Below are positions 15,814 to 24,056 of a DNA stretch of 64,000 nucleotides, piece after piece. A program made the translations under genes and the position numbers. Under the pieces are notes generated by a model that saw only the letters and a list, made by a program, of their open reading frames with translations, did no database searches and was not told the DNA's origin. Positions within the stretch are counted from its first letter, which is position 1. The number at the start of each line of letters is the position of its first letter. The stretch comes from Streptomyces rimosus (GTDB taxonomy: Bacteria > Actinomycetota > Actinomycetes > Streptomycetales > Streptomycetaceae), in NCBI RefSeq assembly GCF_008704655.1, contig NZ_CP023688.1, positions 9,055,001 through 9,119,000 of the forward strand, written 5' to 3'.

Positions 15814-17082
15814 TCACCGGTCCCCCTCCTGGGGGCCCGGGGTACGGGCTTCCGGGAGCCCCAGCGTGGTGTCGGCGACGAAGTCCACCGCCTCCTCCGG
15901 CGGCGAGTAAGGGGGCATGAAGGCCGCCGCCCGTACGTCGCGGTAGGCGCGGGCCAGGGGGTGGCGTGCCTGGTAACTCGCGCCGCCCGTCAGGCGCATG
16001 GCGAGGTCGACGACCGTCGTGGCGGCGCGCTCGACGGTCATGCTGACGAGCTGGCACTCCTTCATCATCGCCCGGCTCATGTCATCGGTGACCACCTGCG
16101 GCTTGTTGCGCAGCAGCAGCGAGTCGAAGTCCTGCAGCGCCGCGGAGAGTGTGCCGCGGGCCGCGGTCAGGGCGGCTTCCATCTCGGTGACGGCGGCCTT
16201 CACGGCCGATCCCGACCGCTTGCGGCTGGACGACGGCCTGGTCAGGGCCTCCAGCGCGTGATCGCGGGCGGCCTCGGCGATCCCGAGGCCGACGCCGTTG
16301 AGCCCCATGCCGCTGACCGCGCGGCCCTCCAGCATCCCGGCGTCCCGCTTGCCCCACGGCCCGCGTACCATCAGCGCGTTGTCGGGCACCACGCACTCGC
16401 TGAACAGGACGCTGCCGCTGCCGGAGCCGCGCAGTCCCAGCCCCTGCCAGTCGTCCTCGACCCGCACGCCCGGTGTATCGGCGGGGATCATGGCGCTGGC
16501 CAGGTGGTTCCCTTCGCCGCGTACCGCCTTGAGCCGGCAGTAGAAGTGGGTCGCGGCAGGGGAGACGGAGGCCAGGATCTTGTGGCCGTTGACCACCCAG
16601 CCGTTGTACGAGGCGGTCGCCGTGGTGGCCAGATTCCAGTAGTCGGCGCCGCGTTCGGCCACCGCCGAGCACAGCAGCATCCGGCGGCGGCCGATGGCTT
16701 CCAGCCACTCCGCCCGCGGCAGGTAGCCCGGCTCGCCGTCCGCCTCGAACCGTACGACGCGGGCGAAGTACCACGCCAGGGCGATGTGCATGTAGTAGGC
16801 GACCGCGACCGAGGCGTCGGCCCGGGCGATCCGGGACGTGATCACCGTCAGGTCGTGCAGCCGCTCGACGCCGAAACCGCCCAGGTCGGTGGGGACGCTC
16901 GCGGCGAACACCCCGGCGTCGACCAGCGCGTCCACGCTGTCCCGGGCGAAGCGGCCGTCCTGGTCGGTGGCCTCCGCCTGCTCGGTGAGGAAGTCCTGGA
17001 GTTTCGCGACCGCCGAGACCGCCTGCTCGCCACTCGCCGTGGCCGGCTGCAACTCGGAGTTCAGTGACAAGGAAATTGACAT
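15814..17082 (-). CDS. pumE: Acyl-CoA dehydrogenase-fold flavoprotein, candidate N-hydroxylase of the pum pathway
   Basis: A 422-aa protein from the ATG at 17082 (GAGGACGC upstream). The acyl-CoA dehydrogenase fold is clear: an N-terminal helical part, FAASVPTDLGGFGVERL, a beta domain with NGWVVNGHKILASVSPAATHFYC, and a C-terminal helical part. The C-terminus runs LTGGASYQARHPLARAYRDVRAAAFMPPYSPPEEA. It lacks the GTxEI-type end and the obvious catalytic Glu of true dehydrogenases. This is what flavin monooxygenases of the same fold show (nitrososynthase/N-hydroxylase and DszC-like groups). At the cluster position of pumE, a role in hydroxylating the amide nitrogen of pseudouridimycin is the best inference. 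An alternative is an amino-acyl desaturase. Confidence 0.72.
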   Translation of the reverse strand: MSISLSLNSELQPATASGEQAVSAVAKLQDFLTEQAEATDQDGRFARDSVDALVDAGVFAASVPTDLGGFGVERLHDLTVITSRIARADASVAVAYYMHIALAWYFARVVRFEADGEPGYLPRAEWLEAIGRRRMLLCSAVAERGADYWNLATTATASYNGWVVNGHKILASVSPAATHFYCRLKAVRGEGNHLASAMIPADTPGVRVEDDWQGLGLRGSGSGSVLFSECVVPDNALMVRGPWGKRDAGMLEGRAVSGMGLNGVGLGIAEAARDHALEALTRPSSSRKRSGSAVKAAVTEMEAALTAARGTLSAALQDFDSLLLRNKPQVVTDDMSRAMMKECQLVSMTVERAATTVVDLAMRLTGGASYQARHPLARAYRDVRAAAFMPPYSPPEEAVDFVADTTLGLPEARTPGPQEGDR

Positions 17083-17199
17083 TATCGCGTCCTCGGCGTT
17101 TGGCGGGCACCGGCGTCTTTTGGTCATCGTGCGTGGCGGGCACAGAGCTGGTAAGCGTGCCGACCGGGGTATTCCGGGAGATCAGATGAGGGCATTGCC

Positions 17200-17218
17200 C
17201 GGGATGTAAATTCCCGGT
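17200..17218. promoter_or_regulatory. Dyad in the divergent promoter region of the nucleoside cluster
   Basis: CCGGGA and TCCCGG form a 6-bp inverted repeat around a 7-nt AT-rich spacer. It sits in the 227-bp region between the divergently oriented flavoprotein gene and the regulator gene, the natural place for a cluster operator. Binding is not shown. Confidence 0.4.
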
Positions 17219-17309
17219 TACTGTGATCCCGGCCGGCGGAACGGTGAATTCTGTTTCTGGTGCCGATGTTCAGTTTCATGCACCACCGTTCGGGAGAAGG
17301 GTATGCATT

Positions 17310-18122
17310 GTGTGGACTGTGACGCTTCGGTTCTCCGGGTGGATTCTCGGGGACTTGGCTCGTCCGGCCGCGGCCGGACACTGCGAACTCACCGAGGGCG
17401 AAGGCGCGGTCATCCGGTACGACGAGGGGGCGGATTCCCTGGTCTTCGCCCCGGACACCGGCCCGCATCCGCATGGACTCGCCGTCGTCACGGCCCGGGA
17501 CGGACACTGGTGCCTGACGAACCTGCACGCCGAGGACACCTACTTCGTCGAGAACATGGAGAGCGGTGGGGAGTTCGTCAAGGTGGTGCCGCGCCGCCGG
17601 GACATACCCATTCCCTTCGAACTGGCCCGGATCGTTCTGCCGGTGCCGAAGGGAGCCGGGAAGGTCGACGTATTCGGTCCCGAACCGCATTACCTGGCTC
17701 CCTCCTCGCTGTCCGAAAGCGCCGCCAACTGGCCCCGGCTCGACGAAAGCTGTGTGTATTTCCGGGTCCTGGTCGCCCTGTGCGAACCCCAGTTGCGGGG
17801 TTCCCCGCCCGGCGCGGTGCCGACGATCGCCGAGGTGGTCGAACGGCTCAGGGGCTGCCGGCCCGTGTACCGGATCAGCCGGGCCGCGGTCAATCACCAC
17901 ATCGACTACCTGGCCACGCACAAGCTGCGGGTGGGCGAATGGGCCGGGGCCGCCGACGGGAAGCGCAGCTACTGGAAGCGCGAAGCGATCGTGGCGATGG
18001 CCCTGCGCTCCGGCCTGGTCGGGGAAGAGCACCTGAAGATGCTCCCCAACCAGCGCGTCACAGGGCGGCAAGCGCCTGACCCGTTACGCGCACCAGTTCC
18101 GCCACGCCGCTCTCGTCGATGA
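17310..18122 (+). CDS. pumF: FHA-like / winged-helix protein, likely cluster regulator
   Basis: A 270-aa protein from the GTG at 17310, chosen because GAGAAGG lies 9 bp upstream; the open frame extends further 5'. Residues about 1-115 look like a diverged FHA domain (SLVFAPDTGPHPHGLAVVTARDGHWCLTNLHAEDTYFVENM), which elsewhere binds phosphothreonine or other ligands. Residues about 165-245 form a winged helix (TIAEVVERLRG ... ISRAAVNHHIDYLATHKLRVGEW). It is the only regulator-like gene in the nucleoside cluster. Its 3' end overlaps the convergent aminotransferase gene by 65 bp. The symbol is by position in the cluster. Confidence 0.6.
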   Translation: MWTVTLRFSGWILGDLARPAAAGHCELTEGEGAVIRYDEGADSLVFAPDTGPHPHGLAVVTARDGHWCLTNLHAEDTYFVENMESGGEFVKVVPRRRDIPIPFELARIVLPVPKGAGKVDVFGPEPHYLAPSSLSESAANWPRLDESCVYFRVLVALCEPQLRGSPPGAVPTIAEVVERLRGCRPVYRISRAAVNHHIDYLATHKLRVGEWAGAADGKRSYWKREAIVAMALRSGLVGEEHLKMLPNQRVTGRQAPDPLRAPVPPRRSRR

Positions 18123-19380
18123 CCAGCGGCGGTATGGCCATCACGGCGGTGCCCTGCCGGCGCAGGAGCACACCGTGCGCCCTGGCCCCGGCGACCAGGT
18201 CCGCCGCCGCCTCGGGACGGGCACACTCGACCGTCGCCACCAGGCCCAGCCCCCGCACGTCGCTGACCTCCGGGTGGTCCAGCAGCGGGCGCAGGCCCGC
18301 CAGCAGCTGTTCGCCCAGTACCGCGGACGCTTCGACCAGCTTGCGTTCCTCGATGACGTCGAGCACGGCGCAGGCCACCGCACACGCCACCGCGTGTCCT
18401 CCCGTGGTGTGCCCGTACCGCAGGCCGCCGATCAGCGGATCGGCCGCGAAGGAGGAGTAGACCGCCTCCGTGGTCGTCAGCGCGGCGAACGGTACGTACC
18501 CGCCGCTCAGACCCTTGCTCATGGTGACCAGGTCCGGTGCGACGCCGTCGTGTTCGAAGCCGAACATCCGCCCGGTACGGCCGAATCCGCAGAACACCTC
18601 GTCCACGATCAGCAGGGCCCCGGTCCGGTCGCACAGGTCGCGCAGCGCCCGCAGGAGCCCGTCCGGCAGGATCACTCCTCCGCCGACGTTGAGGAGCGCC
18701 TCCACGAACACCGCCGCGGGCGGCGTGCCGTCGAGTACGGCGCGTTCGAACTCCTCGACCAGTACGGGCAGCGCCTCGGGCCTGCGCAGTTCCCTCGGCG
18801 GGAGCGAGGGCCGTACCCGGGTGACCGGGAAGGGCTCGCCGCCGTACACGGCGTTGGTCGGCAGCCCGGACAGGTGCTGGGCGACATAGGTCGTGCCGTG
18901 GTAGCCGGCGGCGAAGGTGACGATCCGGTTCCTGGGCTCGCCCTTGTTGGTCCAGTAGTTGTGCGCGATGCGCACCGCGGCCTCGGTCGCCTCCGAGCCG
19001 CTGTTGACGAACAGCGTACGGTCGAGCCCCTGCGGCAGCAGCGCGCCGATCCGCTCGGCGGCCCGTCCGACGGGCAGATGCGTGCCCACGCTCAGGTCGA
19101 AGTGCGGCAGCAGGGACATCTGCCGTTCGGCCGCCGCGATCAGCGCGGGGTGCGCGTGCCCGCAACTGGCGTTCATCGCCGACGCCATGGCGTCCAGGTA
19201 CTCGCGTCCTGCCGCGTCCCGTACGCGGTATCCCTGGCCGGACACCAGGACCGGACGGTCCTGGTCCGCACCGCCCACGGGGGACCACGGATGCCATACG
19301 TAGCGCCTGTCACGCTCACGGGCGCGGCCCTCGTCCATGTCGGCGGCCACGCCGGAGATCTCACCGTTGGTAAGCGACAT
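18058..19380 (-). CDS. pumG: Class III PLP aminotransferase, 5'-amino group formation
   Basis: A 440-aa pyridoxal-phosphate aminotransferase of the class III (omega) family. Features are HPALIAAAERQMSLL, NSGSEATEAAVRIAHNYW (PLP phosphate), YHGTTYVAQ, LIVDEVFCGFGRTG (Asp) and the Schiff-base Lys289 in MSKGLSGGYVP. The first ATG of MIVGMSL lies near GGAG, and the second (19380) is listed here. In the pseudouridimycin pathway as I recall it, this enzyme turns the 5'-aldehyde of oxidised pseudouridine into 5'-aminopseudouridine. It is divergent from the kinase gene 133 bp away and overlaps the regulator gene tail-to-tail. Confidence 0.85.
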   Translation of the reverse strand: MSLTNGEISGVAADMDEGRARERDRRYVWHPWSPVGGADQDRPVLVSGQGYRVRDAAGREYLDAMASAMNASCGHAHPALIAAAERQMSLLPHFDLSVGTHLPVGRAAERIGALLPQGLDRTLFVNSGSEATEAAVRIAHNYWTNKGEPRNRIVTFAAGYHGTTYVAQHLSGLPTNAVYGGEPFPVTRVRPSLPPRELRRPEALPVLVEEFERAVLDGTPPAAVFVEALLNVGGGVILPDGLLRALRDLCDRTGALLIVDEVFCGFGRTGRMFGFEHDGVAPDLVTMSKGLSGGYVPFAALTTTEAVYSSFAADPLIGGLRYGHTTGGHAVACAVACAVLDVIEERKLVEASAVLGEQLLAGLRPLLDHPEVSDVRGLGLVATVECARPEAAADLVAGARAHGVLLRRQGTAVMAIPPLVIDESGVAELVRVTGQALAAL

Positions 19381-19513
19381 GCCAACGATCATGCAGCTCC
19401 GCCGGGCCGCACACACCCGTACACCTGTCAGGGTGTCAATCCGCCGGTGGTCGGTGATCATGGCTGCGACGGCCGGCAGCGGCCCGTGGAACGGAGCGAG
19501 AGGAACGCCGACG

Positions 19514-20152
19514 GTGGTCTTGCACATGCTCAATCCGCAGGCGGCCCTGCCGCGCCGGCCGGACCGGGTGCTGGTCGCGGGCGGCAGCGGCGCGGGCAAG
19601 ACGACGGTCGCCGACAAATGCGCCGGCCTGCTGGCGCTGCCCCGTATCGAACTGGACGAGCTGTACTACGAGTCCGGCTGGCAGGTGCGTCCCGAGTTCC
19701 CCCAAGAGGTCGCCCGGGCGGCCGGACAGCCCCGCTGGGTCACGGAGTGGCACTACCCGGAGGTGGCCACCGTGCTCGCGCGCCGGGCGGATCTGCTCAT
19801 CTGGCTCGACTACCCGGTACGTACCACGATGACCAGCCTCGTGCTGCGGACCCTGCTGCGGTCGCTGCACAAGGAAGTGCTGTGGAGCGGAAACCAGGAA
19901 CCGCCGCTGCGGTCGGTGTTCACCGACCCGGAGAACATCCTCCGCTACGGCTGGGCCACCCGGCACTCGGCATCCGACCAGGTGCGGGCGCTGGCCCGCG
20001 ACGCCCCGGACATCGAACTGGACGTACTGCGCTTCACCCGGCCCGCCGACCTGTCGGGCTGGCTGCTGCGACTGGCCGGGACCTGGCCGGCACCGGCTTC
20101 GTCCGGACCGCACACTACGGAGAGGAGTACCGGTGCGTCAGGGCTTCGATGA
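19514..20152 (+). CDS. pumH: P-loop nucleoside/adenylate-kinase-like protein
   Basis: A 212-aa P-loop NTPase from the GTG at 19514 (GAGAGGA upstream; an ATG at 19526 is possible). The Walker A motif is GGSGAGKTT (Lys29). The pattern LPRIELDELYYESGW ... WVTEWHY ... ADLLIWLDYPVRTTMTSLVLRTLLR resembles the adenylate-kinase-like topology-modulation (FlaR) group. It opens the operon containing the oxidoreductase and pseudouridine synthase; its last 20 bp overlap the oxidoreductase start. A role in (de)phosphorylation balance of uridine/pseudouridine nucleotides is plausible, but the substrate is not evident. Confidence 0.75.
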   Translation: MVLHMLNPQAALPRRPDRVLVAGGSGAGKTTVADKCAGLLALPRIELDELYYESGWQVRPEFPQEVARAAGQPRWVTEWHYPEVATVLARRADLLIWLDYPVRTTMTSLVLRTLLRSLHKEVLWSGNQEPPLRSVFTDPENILRYGWATRHSASDQVRALARDAPDIELDVLRFTRPADLSGWLLRLAGTWPAPASSGPHTTERSTGASGLR

Positions 20153-21716
20153 CATCGTCGTCGGCGCGGGCCCGGCGGGAGTGGTGCTCGCGGCCCGTCT
20201 CTCGCAGGACCCGGACCGCCGGGTCCTGCTGATCGAGGCGGGCCCCGACTACCCGGACCCCGCCCGCCTGCCTGAAGACCTCCGCAACGGGTGCACCCCG
20301 TCGATGGTGGACCACGACTGGTCACTGACGGCCGAACGCCCGGACGGCGCCCGGCTGCCGCTGCCGCGGGGCCGGGTGGTCGGCGGCTCCTCGGCGGTGA
20401 ACAGCTGTATCGCGCTGCGCCCCGAACCGGAGGACTTCGCCCGGTGGACGGAGCTGACGGGCGGCACCGACTGGTCATGGCCGGACGTCCTGCCGTACTT
20501 CACCGGGCTGGAAAGCGACGCGGACTTCTCGGGCCCCCACCACGGCTCCGGCGGACCGCTGCCGCTGCGCCGGCCCGCACGCTCCGAGTTCTCCCCGCTG
20601 TCGGCCGCCCTGGTGGAGGCCGCGACCGCCGTCGGCCATCCGTACGTCGCCGACCACAACGCGCCCGGGTCCGCCGGTGTCGGGCCGCTGCCGCTGAACC
20701 TCGCCGACGGCGGACGCCGCGTCTCCGCCGTGGCCGCCTATCTCGATCCCGCGCGCGGCCGGCCCAACCTGACGATCGCGGCCGACACCCTGGTCGACCG
20801 GGTGCTGTTCGAAGGAAACACCGCGACCGGTGTCGTGACGGTCTCCGCGGGCCGCACCACGCGGGTGTACGGAGACCGGGTCACCCTGTGCGCCGGCGCC
20901 TACGCGACCCCCGCGCTGCTGCACCGCTCCGGCGTCGGACCGGCCGCGCACCTGCGCTCGCTCGGCGTGGACGTCGTCGCCGACCTGCCGGGCGTCGGCG
21001 CCGGGCTGTCGGACCACTCCCAGGTCCCCATCGGCGTCATCCCCGTCCCCGGACTGTGCGATCCGTCCGACCCGTGCGCGCAGGTCGTCCTGCGGTACAC
21101 GGCACCGGGCTCGGACCTCCCCAACGACATGCAGCTCTACGTACTCAACCACGTGGAACTCGACGTGTACGCCCCGCACCTGGCCGACCGGGTGCCCGGC
21201 GGCCGGGCGTTCATGGTGACCTCCAACCTCATGGCACCCCGGGGCCGGGGAACCGTCACCGCGGTCTCCCGCTCCCCGGAGGTACTGCCGCGCGTCAGCA
21301 TCGACTACACCGCGGACGCGGAGGACCTGCGCCGTCAGCGGGCCGGGGTCGGGCTGTGCCGGGAACTGCTGCGGCAGCCCCCGTTCACCGCGCTGACCAA
21401 GGAACTCATCGGCATGGACGCCGTGGACGCGGAGGCGGCCGGCTCGTCCGAGCGGCTGGATGACTACATCCGCCAGGCGGCACGGACGGCGCACCACCCC
21501 ATGGGCACCGCCAGGATCGGTCCCGCCCACGACTCGGACGCCGTGGTGGACGGCCGCTGCCGGGTCCATGGCACCGAGCGGCTCCAAGTGGCCGACGCCT
21601 CGGTCATACCGGTGCCGATACGGGCCAACACCCACCTGGTCGCCCTCGTCATCGGCGAACGGGTCGCCGCGTGGTCCGCCCAGGAACACACCGGACGCGA
21701 GGGGAGCGGAACATGA
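20133..21716 (+). CDS. pumI: GMC-family FAD oxidoreductase, nucleoside 5'-alcohol oxidation
   Basis: A 527-aa glucose-methanol-choline oxidoreductase. The N-terminal FAD motif is IVVGAGPAGVVLAARLSQDP followed by LLIEAGPDY. The GMC signature is PRGRVVGGSSAVNSCIALR. The C-terminal catalytic His is in AARTAHHPMGTARIG, and RANTHLVALVIGERVA carries the second catalytic His/Asn position. The GTG start has GAGAGGAG upstream, inside the end of the kinase gene. Its own TGA overlaps the ATG of the pseudouridine synthase gene, so translation is coupled. The expected role is oxidation of the 5'-OH of pseudouridine to the aldehyde used by the aminotransferase. Confidence 0.88.
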   Translation: MRQGFDDIVVGAGPAGVVLAARLSQDPDRRVLLIEAGPDYPDPARLPEDLRNGCTPSMVDHDWSLTAERPDGARLPLPRGRVVGGSSAVNSCIALRPEPEDFARWTELTGGTDWSWPDVLPYFTGLESDADFSGPHHGSGGPLPLRRPARSEFSPLSAALVEAATAVGHPYVADHNAPGSAGVGPLPLNLADGGRRVSAVAAYLDPARGRPNLTIAADTLVDRVLFEGNTATGVVTVSAGRTTRVYGDRVTLCAGAYATPALLHRSGVGPAAHLRSLGVDVVADLPGVGAGLSDHSQVPIGVIPVPGLCDPSDPCAQVVLRYTAPGSDLPNDMQLYVLNHVELDVYAPHLADRVPGGRAFMVTSNLMAPRGRGTVTAVSRSPEVLPRVSIDYTADAEDLRRQRAGVGLCRELLRQPPFTALTKELIGMDAVDAEAAGSSERLDDYIRQAARTAHHPMGTARIGPAHDSDAVVDGRCRVHGTERLQVADASVIPVPIRANTHLVALVIGERVAAWSAQEHTGREGSGT

Positions 21717-22759
21717 CCGGCACCTTGGTGCTCAAGCACCGCCCGGAGGACTTCCGGGTACGCGAGAACCTGGTCCTGGCGCTGACCGACGAGGCCGCCG
21801 CCGACCAGCGTTACCTCCTGCTGCACAAGCGCGGTTACACCACGATGGAGGCCGTGCGGCTGGTGGCGGACCGGCTCGGGGTACCCAGCCGCGACGTGGG
21901 CTACGCCGGCCTCAAGGACGAGGACGGCATCACGGAGCAACTGCTGTCCGTACCGCTGAAGGTGCCTGCCGCGCTCGGCGAACTGACATCGGCGGGACTC
22001 GTCGAGGAGAGGGGCCCGGACCGGCTGCTGAGCCTGAGCCACTACGGCTACGGGCGTGAGCCGCTGCGCGTCGGCCGGCTCAACGGCAACGGATTCCGGG
22101 TGGTACTGCGCGGCCTGGACGAGACGACCGCCGCCCGCCTCGCGGACCGGCACCGGATGAACCTGCTGTTCGTCAACTACTACGACACCCAGCGCTTCGG
22201 CGTCCCAGGCGGTCCCAAACGCACCCACCTGGTCGGCGAGGCCCTGCTGAAGGAGGACTGGGCGCTGGCGCGGCGGGAACTGGCCGGGCTCGGCGCTCCG
22301 GAAAGCGGGATCGCCGAGCGGTGGGACGGCACGGACCAGGACCTCTTCCGCGAACTCGACCCCAGGACCGTGGCCTTCTACTTGGCCGCGCACTCCTCGT
22401 ACGAATGGAACGCCCAGGTGCGGGAGCTGGTGGCCACCAGCTGCCCCGAGGAGTCCGCGGAGACCCGCGTCGACGGCCTGCCCTACCGCTTCCCCACCAC
22501 CGGGCGGGCCGTGGCGGCGCTCCTGGCGGCCTGCCACGAACTGCCGTACATGCGCTACGCGTACCAGGACGGGCCCGTGGAGCGTCCCACGGTGCGTCCC
22601 ACCGTGATCCAGACGACGGTGACCGCCGAGGAGGAGGGGCCGGACGAGGAGTTCCCCGGGCGCCGTGCTGTGGAGGTGAGCTTCCTGCTGCCGTCCGGCT
22701 GCTACGCCACCGCGGCGCTGCGGCAACTGATCGCCCAGTGCTCGGAGCCCGTGTCCTAG
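21713..22759 (+). CDS. pumJ: TruD-family pseudouridine synthase, C-nucleoside formation
   Basis: A 348-aa enzyme of normal TruD length (E. coli TruD is about 350 aa). Family motifs: HRPEDFRVRE at the start; GYAGLKDEDGITEQ with the catalytic Asp69 in AGLKD; LNGNGFRVVLRG; NYYDTQRFG; and a central insertion domain. TruD normally makes pseudouridine 13 in tRNA and is not usual in Streptomyces. Within this cluster it matches PumJ, the committed step of pseudouridimycin synthesis. It may act on a uridine nucleotide or on RNA that is later degraded; the sequence does not say which. The ATG overlaps the upstream TGA (ATGA). The C-terminal part (about residues 270-348) is diverged from housekeeping TruD. 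Confidence 0.93.
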   Translation: MTGTLVLKHRPEDFRVRENLVLALTDEAAADQRYLLLHKRGYTTMEAVRLVADRLGVPSRDVGYAGLKDEDGITEQLLSVPLKVPAALGELTSAGLVEERGPDRLLSLSHYGYGREPLRVGRLNGNGFRVVLRGLDETTAARLADRHRMNLLFVNYYDTQRFGVPGGPKRTHLVGEALLKEDWALARRELAGLGAPESGIAERWDGTDQDLFRELDPRTVAFYLAAHSSYEWNAQVRELVATSCPEESAETRVDGLPYRFPTTGRAVAALLAACHELPYMRYAYQDGPVERPTVRPTVIQTTVTAEEEGPDEEFPGRRAVEVSFLLPSGCYATAALRQLIAQCSEPVS

Positions 22760-22850
22760 CTCCGGTCGGGCGCCCCCGCTGGAAGGCGCCACGCGTTACC
22801 GGAATGCCCTAGTAGCTCCTCCCTCTGCCCCTGCCCCGGAGAGACCGTCC

Positions 22851-24056
22851 ATGGCGTTGCTGCTGCTCAACCGCAGGCCCATACTCCCGTACCTGCCGGC
22901 CTGGTTGCCGGAGGCGTCCCTGATCGTCCTGACGGCGAAGTCCGCCCTGACCGGGCCCTGGCCCTGCCCGCCGGAGGAGTGCTTCACACGGCTGGTGACC
23001 GTGGACGACTACGCGTCGGCCGAGGTCGACGAGCTGATCGACACGCTCTGCGCGGACGAGGACGTGGAACGGGTGATCACCACGGCGGAGATCGACGTGG
23101 TGCGGGCGGCGCGGGCCAGGGAACGCCACGGGCTGCCCGGCCAGACGGTGGCCGGTGCCCTGGCCTACCGGGACAAGTACCGGATGAAGGCGCTGGCGGC
23201 CCGGCAGGGCGTCCCGGTGCCCCCCATGGCCCTGGTGCGCGACACCGGCGAACTGCGGTCCTTCGCGGCGGTCCACGGTCTGCCGGTGGTGGTCAAACCG
23301 GCGGACGGCGCCGGCTCGGTCGGGGTCCGGGTACTGCGCGACCACCGCGCTGTAGGGGAGTGCGAGCTTCCCGGCGACGGCACCTGGCTGGCCGAACGCT
23401 TCGTGGACGGCGTGGTGTGCCACGTGGACGGGCTGATGGCGAAGGGGGAGGTGCTGCACGGCATCGCGTCGCGCTACCTGCACGCCAACCTCGACACGGC
23501 GACCCACGGCGCCCCGAGCATCAGCGGCATGCTGACACCGTCGGACCCCCTCGCGGACCGGCTGGCCGGTGCGACCGCCGCCGTGGTCGCCGCGCTGCCC
23601 GCCGTGGAGGAAGTGACCGCCTTCCACGCCGAGTTCTTCCACATGCCGGACGACGGACTCCTCCTGTGCGAGATCGCCTGCCGTCCCGGCGGCTGCGGGA
23701 TCGTGGAGGCGTACGAACTCGCCACGGGAGTCAACCTCTACGCCGCGCACCTGCGCGGACAGGCCGGGCTGCCGGTCGGCGTACCGGATCGGGACGGCGC
23801 CCGTTCCCGGTACGGATGGGCCTGGTTCCCGCCCCGGCGCGGCATGCTGCGGCACCTGCCCGCCGCCTGCCCCTTGCCCCGCGCCCACCGCTTCGCCGCG
23901 TACGGCGTGGTGGGCACGTCCTACCAGGGGCCCGGGTCCAGTACGGACAGCGTCGCCGAGCTGATCTTCCGCGTCGACGGTGGCGAGGAGGTCGAGCCGC
24001 AACTGCGAGCGGTCGAGGACTGGTGGTCGGGGGAGGCGTTGTGGGAGACCGGCTGA
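22851..24056 (+). CDS. pumK: ATP-grasp amide ligase
   Basis: A 401-aa ATP-grasp ligase (carbamoyl-phosphate-synthase-like ATP-binding fold). Features are VITTAEIDVVRAARARE, DKYRMKALAARQGVPVPPMALV, the ATP lysine region LPVVVKPADGAGSVGVRVL, WLAERFVDGVVCHVDGLM and the metal-binding HAEFFHMPDDGLLLCEIACRPGG. These enzymes activate a carboxylate as acyl phosphate and join it to an amine. In pseudouridimycin one ligase attaches glutamine to aminopseudouridine and another adds guanidinoacetate; which is which is not readable here. It starts 91 bp after the synthase gene with a weak ribosome site, and the exporter gene overlaps its 3' end. Confidence 0.85.
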   Translation: MALLLLNRRPILPYLPAWLPEASLIVLTAKSALTGPWPCPPEECFTRLVTVDDYASAEVDELIDTLCADEDVERVITTAEIDVVRAARARERHGLPGQTVAGALAYRDKYRMKALAARQGVPVPPMALVRDTGELRSFAAVHGLPVVVKPADGAGSVGVRVLRDHRAVGECELPGDGTWLAERFVDGVVCHVDGLMAKGEVLHGIASRYLHANLDTATHGAPSISGMLTPSDPLADRLAGATAAVVAALPAVEEVTAFHAEFFHMPDDGLLLCEIACRPGGCGIVEAYELATGVNLYAAHLRGQAGLPVGVPDRDGARSRYGWAWFPPRRGMLRHLPAACPLPRAHRFAAYGVVGTSYQGPGSSTDSVAELIFRVDGGEEVEPQLRAVEDWWSGEALWETG

